From Cinnamomum chago (lineage: Eukaryota > Streptophyta > Magnoliopsida > Laurales > Lauraceae): a stretch of 64,000 nucleotides of DNA. Of this stretch, positions 20,501 to 32,100 are shown in pieces. The position numbers and the translations under genes were made by a program. Within the stretch, counting starts at the first letter, position 1. Every line of letters begins with the position of its first letter. The notes under the pieces are model-generated. The model made no database searches. It was given only the letters and a program-made list of their open reading frames with translations, and was not told the DNA's origin. The DNA is taken from contig CP142458.1 in NCBI GenBank assembly GCA_038049695.1, positions 43,059,501 to 43,123,500 on the forward strand, written 5' to 3'.

Positions 20501-23219
20501 GGGCAGAGAACCCGTCGTCGTCTCGGCTGTGCTACCGAAGGCTCTGGGGAACCTTTGGGTCTAATGCTGCAATGGTTGCATCACAAATATTGATAATTGT
20601 TCCAACTATTGTTTGTTTTGTTTTGTCCATCTACTGCTATCTACTACTGTATGACCAACCAATCACTTTAAATGAAAGGATTAGAAAAACAACCATGAAA
20701 AGGGATTTCGAAATTTTGCATCTATTTGAATTGTGGAAATATAATAATAATATCTTTCATGAATTATTAGAACTGTCAACTCGTACTTTACCAAGATCTT
20801 CAGTTTCTAGTCCGAAGCCACTAATGGAAACCCTATATTACAGGTATTTAGGAATTTTCTATTGAATGACACGGTTTTCCATAGACAAGGAACAAGAAAG
20901 GAAGAAAGGAATTCCATTTTCCTTTTTTCTTAAGAAACATATCAGATGTGACATTGTAGTTATGCTGATAAAAGGGTTTCTAATATCCCATCCATCACAC
21001 TCTTGTTCCTTCTATGATCATAATATTCTACCATTTCAACAATTCAAAAGAAACTTCTGTGATCAGATTAGTCTATAATCTTAACAAAACTTGTAAATGA
21101 AACGAAAGAAAATGCTTTCAGCAGAAAGGGACTGTACTGGATTAGTCTTTGGACCATAATAACTACATCTGACTGATGATGAATAAATGGCCAAAACAAT
21201 GCAACTGTGTACAAAAAATACATCAGATGGAGCATCCAAGAGTCTTTGAACAAATTGATAGAGTCAACCCGATTAGCATTTTTATATTTCTATAATATAT
21301 ATATATATGTGAAATACTGTTAATTTAAGGGAGCACGGTCTGTCCGTTTGGCTAAGGCACTCAGGTGCAAAGGACTGTAGGAAAACTAAGGCTCTTAAAC
21401 CCCTTTATTAAGAACTGACACGTTCCATAGTAGTCCCTAAGTGAGGTAGTACTAAACCCCTATAATATTGTTATTAATGACTCAACAAGATGTACTTGAA
21501 AAACCATGATAAAACCTATGACAATGTTATGTTTGTATTCTCAGCAATCTCCATGCTGCTTGTGATAACAGTTCATCATGTGTATATACAATCTAATAAG
21601 TCCACACTTACGTTGGATGTACAATCTATTGAGGCTTTTGTTTCTTTTTTTGCTGCTGCTACAGTGCGTAAGTTTTGTTTGACTACTTTTGGTGCTTGAG
21701 GAATGCTTGAGAATTACTGTTGTGACTTCTATTATTTATTTCTCCAATTTTTTTATATTAATATGAAACTGTTATACTATTTTCTCCCCTACTAAGTTGA
21801 TCAACTCTCTCATCAGTTTGTTTTGTTGTAATGTTTTTCAATTTCAAGCTTATCATATCATATCTCATATATATATATATATATGGGAGATGCTCCTATG
21901 AGAGCATCTCTCACCTTACTATGAGAGATAGGGTGGTGGCCCTCACATCTATATCCAATGCCAACAACTTAAATGTGAGGGCCCCCATCCTTTCTCTGAT
22001 AGTAAGGTGAGAGATGCTCTCACCTTACTATGAGAGATAAGGTGGGGGCCCTCACATCCATATCCAATGCCAACAACTTAAATGTAAGGGCCCCCACCTT
22101 ATCTCTTGGGCCCTCACATCCATATCCAATGCCAACAACTTAAATGTAAGGGCCCCCACCTTATCTCTTACCTTACTACGAGAGATAAGGAGGGGGCCCT
22201 CACACTCCTTATCTCTCACAGTAAGGTGAGAGATGCTCTCACAAGAGCATCTCCCATATATATATATAGATAGAGAGAGAGAGAGGGGCTCTCCTAAGCT
22301 CGAGCTTAGGATAAAATTCCATAAGCTCACGCTTGTTTGGCCCACCGTTGGTCCCATCTAAGTGGACCAAACACATGACCCCCCTGAATTGCACATGCCC
22401 ACCAACTTTAGATCCGAATTTACTGGACCGTTGGATTGACTGTGTACCGATCCAAATGAATAATTGACCATTAAACTTTTGGGGCCTAGATGGAGATTAT
22501 AGAATTCACGATCAGGGATGATTTTTTGTAAACAGGAGGGTCCCAGGGAGCCCTTGAAACCTCTTCCCCCCCCCAAAAATGCCCCAGGTGGGCCCCACCA
22601 CACACTTGAGCTTAAGCTTAGGAGAGCCTTGCTCATATGTATATATATAGGAGATGCTCCTATGAGAGATATCTCTCACCTTAACACTATGTTTGGGAAG
22701 GGGGGAAGGGGAGAGGAGGGGAGGGAAAATTTGAGGGCGAAGGAAAATGAAAGGGATGGGAGGGGAGGGAAAATTAATTTTACCTCCTCTTGTTTGGATA
22801 GTCAAAAAGTAGGGGGAAGAAAAGTGAAAAAGTATAATTTTGTTTGTTTGTGAGGTAGAGAGACGACCATTTTATCCTTGCTTTTGCAAAAGGCACTTTA
22901 GTAATTTGAAACAAATTCCCCCCCCCCCCCCCCCCCACACTTACTTTTGAGGGGAAAATTTTGAAGTGGGCCCCACACTCATTTTCCCCCCAAATTCCCC
23001 TCCCCCACTTTCCCACCCCTCTTCCCAAACACCCTCAATTCCCACTTTCCCTCCATTTTTTTTCCTTCCCCCCATTTTACCTCCTTCCCAAACGGTATCT
23101 AAGTGAGAGATTGGGTGGGGGCCCTCACATTCATATCCAATGCCAACAACTTAAATGTGAGGGCCCCCACTCCTATCCTCTCATATAAGGTGAGAGATAT
23201 CTCTCATAGGAGCATCTCC

Positions 23220-23258
<39 letters not shown>

Positions 23259-23881
23259 GGGGGGGGGGTGCTCCTATGAGAGACACTCACCAAGTTGGTG
23301 AGAGATGGGTGGGGGCCCTCACTTCCATATCCACTCACCAACTTAAATGCAAGGACCCCCAACTTAAATATGACTTCCATATCCACTCTCACCAACTTAA
23401 ATGCAAGGACCCCCAACTTAAATATGAGGGCCCCCACCCATCTCTCACCAACTTAGTGAGAGTGTCTCTCATAGGAGCACCTCCCTATATATATATATAG
23501 AGAGAGAGAGGGAGAGAGATAGGGAGATGATGCTCACTTTACTATGAAAGATATGGTGGGGGCCCTCACATCAATATCCAATGCCAACAACTTAAATGTG
23601 CGGGCCGAGCATCTCCCATATATATATATATATATATATTCATCTTCTAATTACCATGATTAAATTTAAAGACCTTTGTCGTGGCTCCTCTTGAGGAAAG
23701 CTCCTTTGCTGTTTAACAGGTCCGAAATACTGGCAGTTGGATGGAAATTGGTAATAGTATCAGCCGTTTTGGGATCATGAGTGCCCAAGTTGTACTTGTG
23801 CTGCTGCTTCTTGCCCTCACAAATATATACACCAAAGATATCCAGGTCAGATCACTCCCATCCTCTCAGAAAGCATTGTAG
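17516..23881 (+). CDS. PIGN: GPI ethanolamine phosphate transferase 1, last six exons
   Basis: Exons 17516-17618, 17719-17908, 18686-18784, 18885-18943, 19148-19253 and 23720-23881, all with GT-AG borders and consistent phases, ending in TAG. Together they give 238 residues of the membrane-spanning C-terminus. I recognise the plant PIGN/MCD4 pattern: LSSIFLGFAPPFLLLSIGYE, LQLSDVRVPLIF, FNVAFFGTGNFASIASFEIS, VPRLSCYFLVILFSD and NTGSWMEIGNSIS. The enzyme sits in the ER membrane and adds ethanolamine phosphate to the first mannose of GPI anchors; the catalytic domain is N-terminal and would lie upstream. The visible part is intact, without stops. The last intron is 4466 bp and full of MITEs. No earlier exon is found back to position 1, so this is either the end of a gene with a huge intron or a 3' fragment. 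Confidence 0.93.
19254..21884 (+). other. PIGN last intron, left part
   Basis: First 2.6 kb of the terminal intron. It is AT-rich with some short open frames that match nothing I recognise (for example 20572-20865). A near-tandem duplication of about 47 bp lies at 20050-20135 (TCCTTGGTGGCATT / TCCTTGCTGGCATT). TA/AG microsatellites occur near 20350-20380 and 21293-21308. Confidence 0.6.
21885..22255. mobile_element. MITE family 1, copy 1 (internally triplicated)
   Basis: Ends GGGAGATGCTCCTATGAGAG and its inverse GAGCATCTCCC, flanked by TA repeats (TA target type). The core, centred on CCAATGCCAACAACTTAAATG between GGGCCCTCAC and GAGGGCCCCC arms, occurs three times, so the element looks like several head-to-tail cores between one pair of ends. 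It can fold into long hairpins. No coding. Confidence 0.8.
22287..22628. mobile_element. MITE family 2
   Basis: Terminal inverted repeats GGCTCTCCTAAGCT(C/T) at the left and the inverse at the right (22612-22628, AGCTTAGGAGAGCC). The left end also carries a short palindrome around CTCGAG. About 340 bp, non-coding, between TA/AG microsatellites. Unrelated in sequence to family 1 next to it. Confidence 0.7.
22650..23219. mobile_element. MITE family 1, copy 2, split by another MITE
   Basis: Left arm GGAGATGCTCCTATGAGAG at 22650 and right arm CTCTCATAGGAGCATCTCC ending at 23219. The family core (ATCCAATGCCAACAACTT) lies at 23134-23155. The element is interrupted after the left arm by the purine/pyrimidine-rich insert at 22687-23099. 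Confidence 0.75.
22687..23099. mobile_element. MITE family 3, purine/pyrimidine-skewed, nested
   Basis: Ends TGTTTGGGAAGG at the left (22690) and its inverse CCTTCCCAAAC at the right (to 23093). The left half is a G/A-rich strand and the right half a C/T-rich strand, so the whole unit can form one long hairpin. It includes a run of about 20 C at 22918-22937. TGTTTGG-type ends are common in plant hAT-like MITEs; that class is inferred. Confidence 0.65.
23231..23268. repeat. (TG)n followed by poly-G
   Basis: About 14 TG units running into a G run, next to the left end of the next MITE copy. Confidence 0.9.
23266..23485. mobile_element. MITE family 1-like, copy 3
   Basis: Left end GGTGCTCCTATGAGAGAC and right end GTCTCTCATAGGAGCACC. 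The core has a tandem duplication of about 60 bp (repeated TCACCAACTTAAATGCAAGG at 23334 and 23389). More distant from copies 1 and 2. Flanked by TG and TA repeats. Confidence 0.7.
23522..23617. mobile_element. MITE family 1, copy 4, deleted
   Basis: Short 96-bp relic with the same core (CCAATGCCAACAACTTAAATG) and ends GGGAGATGATGCTCA / GAGCATCTCCC; one arm is mostly lost. TA repeat on the right. Confidence 0.7.
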
Positions 23882-25369
23882 TTGAGACTTCCAATTTGAA
23901 GCAGAGATTTCCATGTCAACCGGAGACATCTTCCTGCCACGGAAAGGTGTCACTCTTTGTTCAAGCTATGTAGGTGCCTCTGGTAGTTCTCTGCGCTTAC
24001 TACTACTACTGCTACTACCACCAGCGCCAATGAATTAAATGATTAACCAGTGTTCGATTCTGGGGTAATTTTGACTTAGCTGACAATCCACTTCTTTTTA
24101 TTTTTTATTTTATTTTTTGTACACATGAAAGCTAGAAATTTTTGCAATATGATGTGCCATTGTATTGTTCAAGCTATGTACATGCCTTCTCGTCGATCGT
24201 GTGGCCCTAAGAGATTGTCATCTAACCAATCATATGATGGGAAATCATCTTCTAGATGACTGCATGGCCTGCCAAGCGATCATCATTCAATCAATTTCTC
24301 CTTGCTTCCATGCTCGGCCACAGGACTTCTACATTAGTGTTCTGCTACCTAGCCACTGTAGTGATTTACCACGGTGGTTAGCTAGTGCCAAGGGTTGATC
24401 CCTGGCACAGGGGGGGGGGGGGGGGGGGGGGACGCCCTTTACCACTTGGGCTGTCTTGTGGTTCTCGAGCTCCCCTTGGATTCCTTCAAGGGTTTAGGCC
24501 ATGTATTGAACTTCTATATATTTTCTAATATTCTTTCTTCTTTGGATTATTTTGATTGGAGTTATGGCATAGAAAGTGTTGATTTTTGTGAAGAACAACC
24601 TCACACAAGGATGGGTAGCAGCAAACATAGATTTAAAGGTGGGTACCAATTTCATAATTCCAAAAGGTGAGTCATTTTCTAACTTTACTAAATAGGCTAT
24701 GGAAATGTAATTAGCTCTTATTAATTAGATTAGAGTTCTCAAACAACAGTCCCAAAGTTTATTTACATATTATAGCATTTGATGAGCCTCTATTATTTTC
24801 TTTTTTAAGAGCTTAATTACAAATGGAGCTTTTGCCTCTTGAAAATATAAGGTGAGGGGACAACTTTTTTTTTAGAGCCGTTTTAGCTTAAGTGGGTAGC
24901 GGCGGACAATGCAAAATTTACAAGTGCTTTGGACATAAATGACGTCAGAAAATTTTAAAATGATACAATTGGTTGGTTTTGCATTGTAAATTTTCAAATG
25001 TGGGCCTCATACGACACCATTCCTAAAGGTGGACCTCAATTTTCTCATGAAATAAGAGCCTTTCGTTTTTATAATTCCGACCAAACTGGAGATGTCTATG
25101 TAAACCATATCCACTTGATACATTCTTTATTACCCAAGGACGGCGGATGGACTCCTAGTCCTTTCCATCGCATACACGACTAATGGAGTAGCTTAATCAG
25201 ACATTCGTTCATTCTTTTCTATTCTTGATTGTCAAGACTGCCTGAAATTTTTTTTGTGGAGGGATTGTCCCCACTCAAATTTTTGAAAAGTTTAAATATG
25301 AGAGTGATTTTAAAGTTTTTGTATGGGTAATTTTGCCCATTTCCTATGTTCACCGCAGTTTTTGCAAGA
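23882..25369. other. PIGN 3' flank, no gene seen
   Basis: Likely 3' UTR followed by intergenic DNA. The 20-mer TTGTTCAAGCTATGTA occurs twice (about 23957 and 24166). A run of about 20 G lies at 24411-24430. Nothing else recognisable on either strand. Confidence 0.4.
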
Positions 25370-25788
25370 GAGCTGATAGTGCCACACCCAAAGCTTCTTT
25401 TTCCTCATCCCTTTAAGCACACCACTTAAGTAAGAAACTGATAAAATCTCTCTATACACACCCCTTTTATCTGAAATTATCATATCCTCTCTCCCTTTCC
25501 TTCTCTCTACACTCCGCTTCTTTCCTCTTCACTATCGTCCCTCTCCCTGTCCTTGCCCTCCGCCCGCACTCCCTCTCTTTCACCCCCTAAGTGTATCTCT
25601 CGCCCTTCCATCCTCCCCTTTTGGCAATTTTTTCTTTTTGGGGGGGTGGGTGGGTGGGTTGTAGAGAGAAATTGAGTGTGGTTTAAAACTATGAATAGTG
25701 TCTACTGTGCTAATGTCATGCATAGGTTTATTGGTCTTAAAGTAAAGGGATGTGGAAAAAGAAGTTTCGGGTGTGGCATTAGCCGCTC
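25370..25788. mobile_element. MITE with long inverted repeats
   Basis: Terminal inverted repeats of about 45 bp: GAGCTGATAGTGCCACACCC at 25370 pairs with GGGTGTGGCATTAGCCGCTC ending at 25788, and the pairing extends through CTTCTTTTTCC and CATCCCTTTA. Non-coding interior of low complexity (C/T then G/T). No clear target duplication. Confidence 0.6.
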
Positions 25789-28191
25789 TTTTTTTGCAAT
25801 TACAAATAAATAGAATCATGAAAGAAAATAGGGGTATCGTGTCTTTTGCTTTTCTTGAAAAGAAAACAATATAAAGAAGCGAGTTCCATATTCCAAATTG
25901 CACGCAAAGTCACCACTTCTTTCTCCAACCCATTTCTTTGCAATATACAACCGTTGCCGCCTTCTTCAATTCATTCTAGTTTCCTCCACTAAATATAGGT
26001 GCGTAACTTCCCATTTCTCTCTTGGTTTTAATTTTTTATATGGATTTATTATTTACTCTCTTTTTTTCTTGGTTTTTGCAAGGTATTTATAAGCAAGTAA
26101 AACAACATTCACAACAAAAGAATTTCTAGGGGTTGTAGAAATGAATGGATTTTTCCAACTCTCTCTCACACCCATTGTATTTTTGCGTACCAAATAAAGG
26201 AAAACTCGTTTTTTTTCTTACCAAATGAACGAAAACCCAATGTAATAGTGGAATCCACAATTTTTTTTTATTATTCCTATTTGGTGTAGCTATTGAATCC
26301 TTGGAGAAGCCGCGGACACCACATTTTGCGGCCTTGGAATCAGCCCAAATATCTCAAACATTTAATCCAATAAGGATAGATTTTCAATAGATCAAGCCAA
26401 TAAGAACAACGTGATCAAGATAACACTCACCTGGACTTCTCAATGGGGCCACTTCCTTAAATCTGACCATGGCCCCACTGTATGTGCACCCTTGCATAGT
26501 ATAAAACACAACTAGATCGAATCATTGTTTAGTGTCCAACCCATATAATTTGATCAAATCATTTTGGTAGGTGGGGTCACTTTGATAAGTTTGTCTTTAT
26601 GGTGTAGGCCCCATTAAAGAATTCATCCTTCTTCATTAGTTAACCTTTTTCTTTCTTTTCTTTTTTATTCCTAATGTGATCTATTTCGGCTTCAAATTGA
26701 GGCTTGAATCTCCATGGCTCCATTATAATTGTAGTTTTGTGTTTTTCTTTCTGGCTTGTTTTTGGTAAATTGTAGTCCCAGTTATAGAGTCAAAAAAATA
26801 AATAAATAAATAAAGATAAAAATAAACCTCTCTTACATAATCGAATGGCTAATTGATTTACAACTGTGTATGTTTGTACAACTTACTATTTATTTTACAT
26901 CTTTTGTTTAGTGAAGATTTTTTATTCCTTTTTGCCCCCAGTAAAAGTTCCTGGCTCCATCGCTGCATCGAAGTGGGCTTGATGAGCGTAATTGTATAAA
27001 CACTATGTCCGTGTTGGAAGGAAGAAAGAAGAAAACAAAAGAAAAAAATAAAAAAATTGTCCATCCAATGCTCATGCTCCATACAAAAACCAAAGAACAT
27101 GATTTTCCAAGGGATGGTGAAACTTACTTTTGCTAAAAATGCATTTATTATTTTTTATTAAAATGAAAATAAGAAGAAGAAGAAGAAGAGAGAAACAAAC
27201 AAAACCCATTTCCTAAATAAGATTATAAATAGGTGTGGAGAGGTGAAAGGTCATTAGATAGGGACCTGAAATGGGTATGCTGTGGAATCAGAAGGTTCGG
27301 GAGCATTGCTCCTGTCAGAGACGAGCGATGCTAGCGTCACTACTCCCAAAGTTCAAAAAAAAAAAAAACACGAAAATGGGTTGACGTACTTTCTTTAATG
27401 CTACCCAAACTACTATTCCCTTTTTCATACTACCGCAACCTACGATGAATTTTCCGGTAAAATCCTCTTATATAAAGAAGTTTATTAACCAAGACTCCGG
27501 GGAGATTTTGGGCTTTTAAGGCAGAACACCCGTAAAGTGCTTTCTCAAGTGCAACAAAACTCTTGGGGCTGGTTTGCCTGTCACACAAGCTATACGAAAA
27601 TGAGATTTACTTATGTAAATGCTATACATGCACGCAATACCATATATGTCAAGATCACCATTTTCATATGAGTACATTCGATTTTTAACAGTTTTAGATG
27701 TATTTGGATTTTTTGGATGTTTTTCACAATTTCTTAGAAATCTATGGAGTTGATTGAAACTAAACATCCTTATATTTACCACTAATGCAAGAATGTTGAA
27801 CCGTTCGAATCATGAATTAGGGGCACGCATCGATCTATAGGTTTGGATTTTTTTCACAAATTATTCAAGATCTACAAAATTTAAGATAATCGGCTTTAAG
27901 ATCTAGGGTTTTTAGTTCAGTAAATAAAACAAACGGTTTGGAATACAAACATGGGGCCTACAAGAGTTAGAATAAATAAAAAAAATAATTAAATAAAGTA
28001 GTTGATCGAGCCCCTAGAGATAGTATTACCCTCAATGCAAGATTATATTACCTTTTTTTCTTCATCGAAAACAGTTCTTACACTATTTTCCCCAGTAAGG
28101 ATGAAACAAGATAAATCTTTCCTTACCATTGAAGCTCCAATTTTTGTAAGGGGCAAAAAATACCCTTGCTTAGATAAAAACGACCCTTACC
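25789..28191. other. intergenic, no gene seen
   Basis: AT-rich sequence between the PIGN end and the nested retrotransposon block. It has small simple repeats, (AAAT)n near 26800 and (AAG)n near 27175. No credible exon or element found. Confidence 0.4.
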
Positions 28192-28196
28192 ATACC

Positions 28197-28938
28197 CGTG
28201 TGGGGATATTTTCATAATACCAAGATCGTGCTAGTTTCGGTAAGAGTACCAGCTAGGCATGTCTTGATCTCAGCTTTATCCATCACGGCAATAGTGCCAG
28301 TGATGATATCTTCGCAGTACCAAGATCATCCCAGCTCCGGTAAAAGTACCAGCTAGGTATGTCTTGGACTCGGTCTTATACATCTCGGCAATAGTGCCAG
28401 AATGCTTCCATATTAAAGTCATACCTCACCTCAGTACCATCTTCAGTTCGGTTCGGTTAACCAAGATGAGTATTGAGCATACGTCCACGTTGCAAAACGT
28501 ATTGACGGATAAGGATAAACACCGGATAAAGGTAAGGAGTTATCATTATCCAGTGATTACGTCCATAACCCCTGAAAGATCGAGGTAGAGTCCGAATAGG
28601 TATCATCGAAAAATCAAGACTCTATCATCAAAAAATCAGGACAAGGATCGTGGGACTCTCAACCTATATATACAGAGAGCTAATTCAGAAGAGGTACGCT
28701 TATGCATACGCTTACGCATACACACATACTCACCCATACTCTAAGTTCTCCCTTCTTCTCCACTCACTCATCTTTTGTTCAGTGACAGCACTAACTTAGG
28801 CATCGGAGTGCCTTTGGTTGACTGCAGCTAGGGTCTCTGACATTTGTTTCTCCTTCCCTTTCAGGTTTCAAGCATTTGATCTTTCCTAAGAAGCTCTACA
28901 TCCATCCAAGCAAGTCCGTAAATATTTAGGCACGCACA
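28197..28938 (+). repeat. 5' LTR of element I
   Basis: 742 bp, CGTGTGGGGATATT to CACGCACA; the first base is C where the 3' LTR has T. TATA-like run near 28663-28674 (CCTATATATACAG). Repeated CGGTAAGAGTACCAGCTAGG-type units occur near 28238 and 28338. Confidence 0.9.
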
Positions 28939-28960
28939 ATTAGCGTCGTCTGTGGGAAAG
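28939..28960 (+). other. probable primer binding site of element I
   Basis: The sequence right after the LTR, TAGCGTCGTCTGTGGGAA, resembles the primer site commonly seen after Tat-type LTRs (TGGCGCCGTCTGTGGG form). One or two changes from that form; the tRNA is not assigned. Confidence 0.5.
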
Positions 28961-28983
28961 ATCAAATCAAATTCACAAACGCC

Positions 28984-29195
28984 ATGCCTCCAAAAACTAG
29001 AAAGGGCGAAGGACCATCAAGGACCCTGTCACCACCACTTGTAGTGCCAACGCAATTGCCACCAGTCCCTCGCCAGACGAGATCCGGGGCAGATCTGATG
29101 CAGTGAGCGTGGAAGGGCCAAAGACTCAATCTGGATCATCTTCAAGGGGGGTGACGGCACCTCCCCGGCAAGATAATCTTCTAGTGGAGCATCCC
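28984..29195 (+). pseudogene. gag of element I, N-terminal part
   Basis: Starts MPPKTRKGEGPSR at 28984 and runs in a Pro/Thr-rich lead, with a frame shift near 29100. It is interrupted at 29195 by chromovirus H and resumes at 42062 with RDNSPVPVRSHES. TE capsid N-terminus, inactive. Confidence 0.7.
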
Positions 29196-32100
29196 TGTAA
29201 GGCCCCATCCCGAGTTAATTGATATTAACTCTAATTGATTGGGAATTAAGCTAATTAACTGTGTTTAATTAAGCTAATGAGGGTTTATAACCAAATGGAA
29301 TTGAATTAGCCTAAAATGAATGATTTAGGCTTAATAAAATAATAATGAATGATTTGAATGGGTTTTTGAACTTAAACAAGGAAATTAAGGATTTTTTCGT
29401 AAATACGAATCTTTAAGTATTTTGTCGAATACGGAAACTCTTGATACCAACACGTGTATCTTAACGAGTACGATAATTTTCATAAAAGACTCGAAGTCGT
29501 TTGACAAGAAACGGATCAAATGACCCTTCATTTGACTTAAATTGAAATGAGAAGTGAGGTGGAATTGAAATGAGAAGTGAGGTGGAGGGCCTAAATGCAA
29601 ATTTGGGCTTATATAAGATAACATGAACTCAAAATGAGTTCATTCATCTCAATCAAACCCTAGGCACCTTCTTCTTCATCCTTTTTCTTCTTCTTTCTTT
29701 CGTTTCATCTCCTTCAAGCATCAAGAGTTGAACTTTGAGGGTGATTTGGACGAGGACTTCGCCTATTTCATCCTCTTCTTGAATTTTCTTGAAGAAAATC
29801 TTCAAGTTGAGAAGTTTCCATTCAAATTCAAGCTAAGCAAGGGACTTTTGTGGATTAATCTTCAAATAGAGGCAAGTTTATACATTTCTAGTGGTTTATG
29901 TTGTTATTGTAGTGGTTTGAGTTCAAGGAACTCAAATTCCAGAGTTTGTTTCAAAAGTTCTGAAGCTCGAAAATGATGTTCTGAATGTAATTTGCCTAGC
30001 CACAGGGCTAACCGTAAGGCTAACCGCCAAAATCTGTGAAACTGGTCAGTCTCTAGAAAGCTGACCGTAAGCCAACCGTCAGATTTCGAGCTGCAAGGTA
30101 ATCGTAAGCTGACCGAAGTTGAATCAGAGTTCCCTGTCAGAAAACTAGCTTCTGGAAAGCTAACCGTAGGTAACCGAAAGGAGTTCGGCTAACCGAAATT
30201 GAAATTTCGACTAACCGAGGGGTGACTGTCGAGGTGACCGAAATTATGAAGAGTATCAGAAATTGTTAAGCTTCTGGAAAGTTGACCACGTGCTGACCGA
30301 ACAGAGTTCGGCTAGCATCCAATCAGATTTCGGTTAACCGCCAGGTAATCGCCATTGAGAGACATTGCAAATTAAATTCTAATTTTTCTGGATTGAAAGC
30401 CCAACCATTGAGACTAATGTTAGTGATATCTAAACCTTCATAGGTATTAGCTAAGGTTATCGCAACGTATAAATTACTAAATAAAGTGACGTTCATCGAG
30501 AATAACACGTACGTTACATAACGAACGTTTCACTCAATTGTTTGGTTTATATAATTGTTTTAGAATTGGGATAGGAATTGAATAGAAGATTGAATTGGTT
30601 TAGATTATGAGTATGACGCTACATAGTGGTTTCCTAAGCTCATAATTGAGCCACATTGAATTCACACTGAATTAATGAATAATTACTAATTGTAATAATG
30701 AATTAATGAACAATCCTGCTGCAGCAGATGGTATGGGGTGTGCCGATGTTGGAAAATAGGTGGGCCATTCAGATAGGTTTCAAAAACTTTTGATCCACTT
30801 GATGCAGGGATCAACTATCTAGAAGGCAATAAACTCAATTCAGGATGCAATCCTTCAAACTCATAAATCATGTACAGCAATATAGCATATTTAGAAGATA
30901 GAAAACAACACCTAAACATGCAACCACGAAATCTACAACATACAAGGATGTAGATTATACCTTTGGAGCTTTGTAGTGCTCTAATGGAGAAGTTGATCTC
31001 TTTCTTTGATGATGAACACCTTCACTAATCAAATTAAGATCTCCAACACCTTTTGATCTTCTACGCTATGACCCGTATCAGATTCTCTTTTCTCAAGAAG
31101 ATGGTGGGATCTCCAAGAGAAAACCTAACTAGGAACTCTAAGGAACTAGAGGAGAAAGATAAGAGAACTAGAAGAGGGAAGGGAGGAAAAGATGCAACAC
31201 TTGCACTCAAATAAGGGGCTGGGCGTGAATCCCTAGATGGAATAGCATGGAGGACGTCCAAGCCTCCTCTCTCTCCTTTTATAACACTTAAGCAACCTCC
31301 TCTTACTGATTGAAATAGAAGTCTTACTTACATAACAATTAGTTGCTTACCAAATCACAATTGGAAGTCTTACTTCAAATATGATTAGTAACTTCCTCTT
31401 TTACTAATTAAAATAGAAGTCTCACTTCCATTAATAATTAGTAACTTACTATTACCACTATTAGAAGTCTCACTTCAAATAGAACTAGTAACTTTCTATT
31501 TCCTTTTAGATTTCTACTATAATTAGTATCTTTCTAATATCTTGGGCTAGCGTGGGGACCACTAGAGATTCCTTAGAAAGCTGGCTCCAACTGGGACACG
31601 CGACCCCACATCTCATGTGCAATCCGGGCCCACAGTTAATTGCAAATAACTCCACTATATAAATGCAATTGCACTCCAGTCTTAGGAATAAATTACAATG
31701 AAGACCCTAAACTTCCCAATTACCACAAGTAGGCCCCTCCATCTATATCCATGGATCAATTGGACATGTCCACCAAAATAGATCCATATCTTATTATCCT
31801 TGAGCCCCAATTAATTATAATGATCATTTGGTACCGATCCAATTAACTCTTAATTGGAATGGGTGCGCACTTACCAATGATAAATTCATTAATTGGCACA
31901 AGGGGATATTAAAGATAGATTCCATCTTGACCATTGAATGTTCCCACAACTCTACTACCACGTACCCAAATCACCGAGGTGTTGACCTACAATTGGCCTC
32001 ACTCATTGGTGACTCAAAGCAAATGAATAGATGGAAACTTGAGTTCATTAATGTCTCAGGATTATGAGCCTATTGCTAGGGAATTATGAGAGCAAACCTT

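Noticed and set aside
20500-20570. GC-richer stretch that looked organelle-like
   Set aside because: I could not match it to any plastid or mitochondrial gene, and flanks are ordinary intron.
20572-20865. 97-residue open frame in the PIGN last intron
   Set aside because: No known motif, no splice logic, and it lies inside an intron; composition is ordinary AT-rich.
21885-23617. CRISPR-like or satellite array
   Set aside because: Repeats are inverted-arm MITE cores at TA sites, not regular direct repeats with unique spacers.
24411-24430. Poly-G run as a regulatory G-quadruplex
   Set aside because: A single homopolymer of about 20 G is more likely a slippage product or sequencing uncertainty; nothing around it suggests a promoter.
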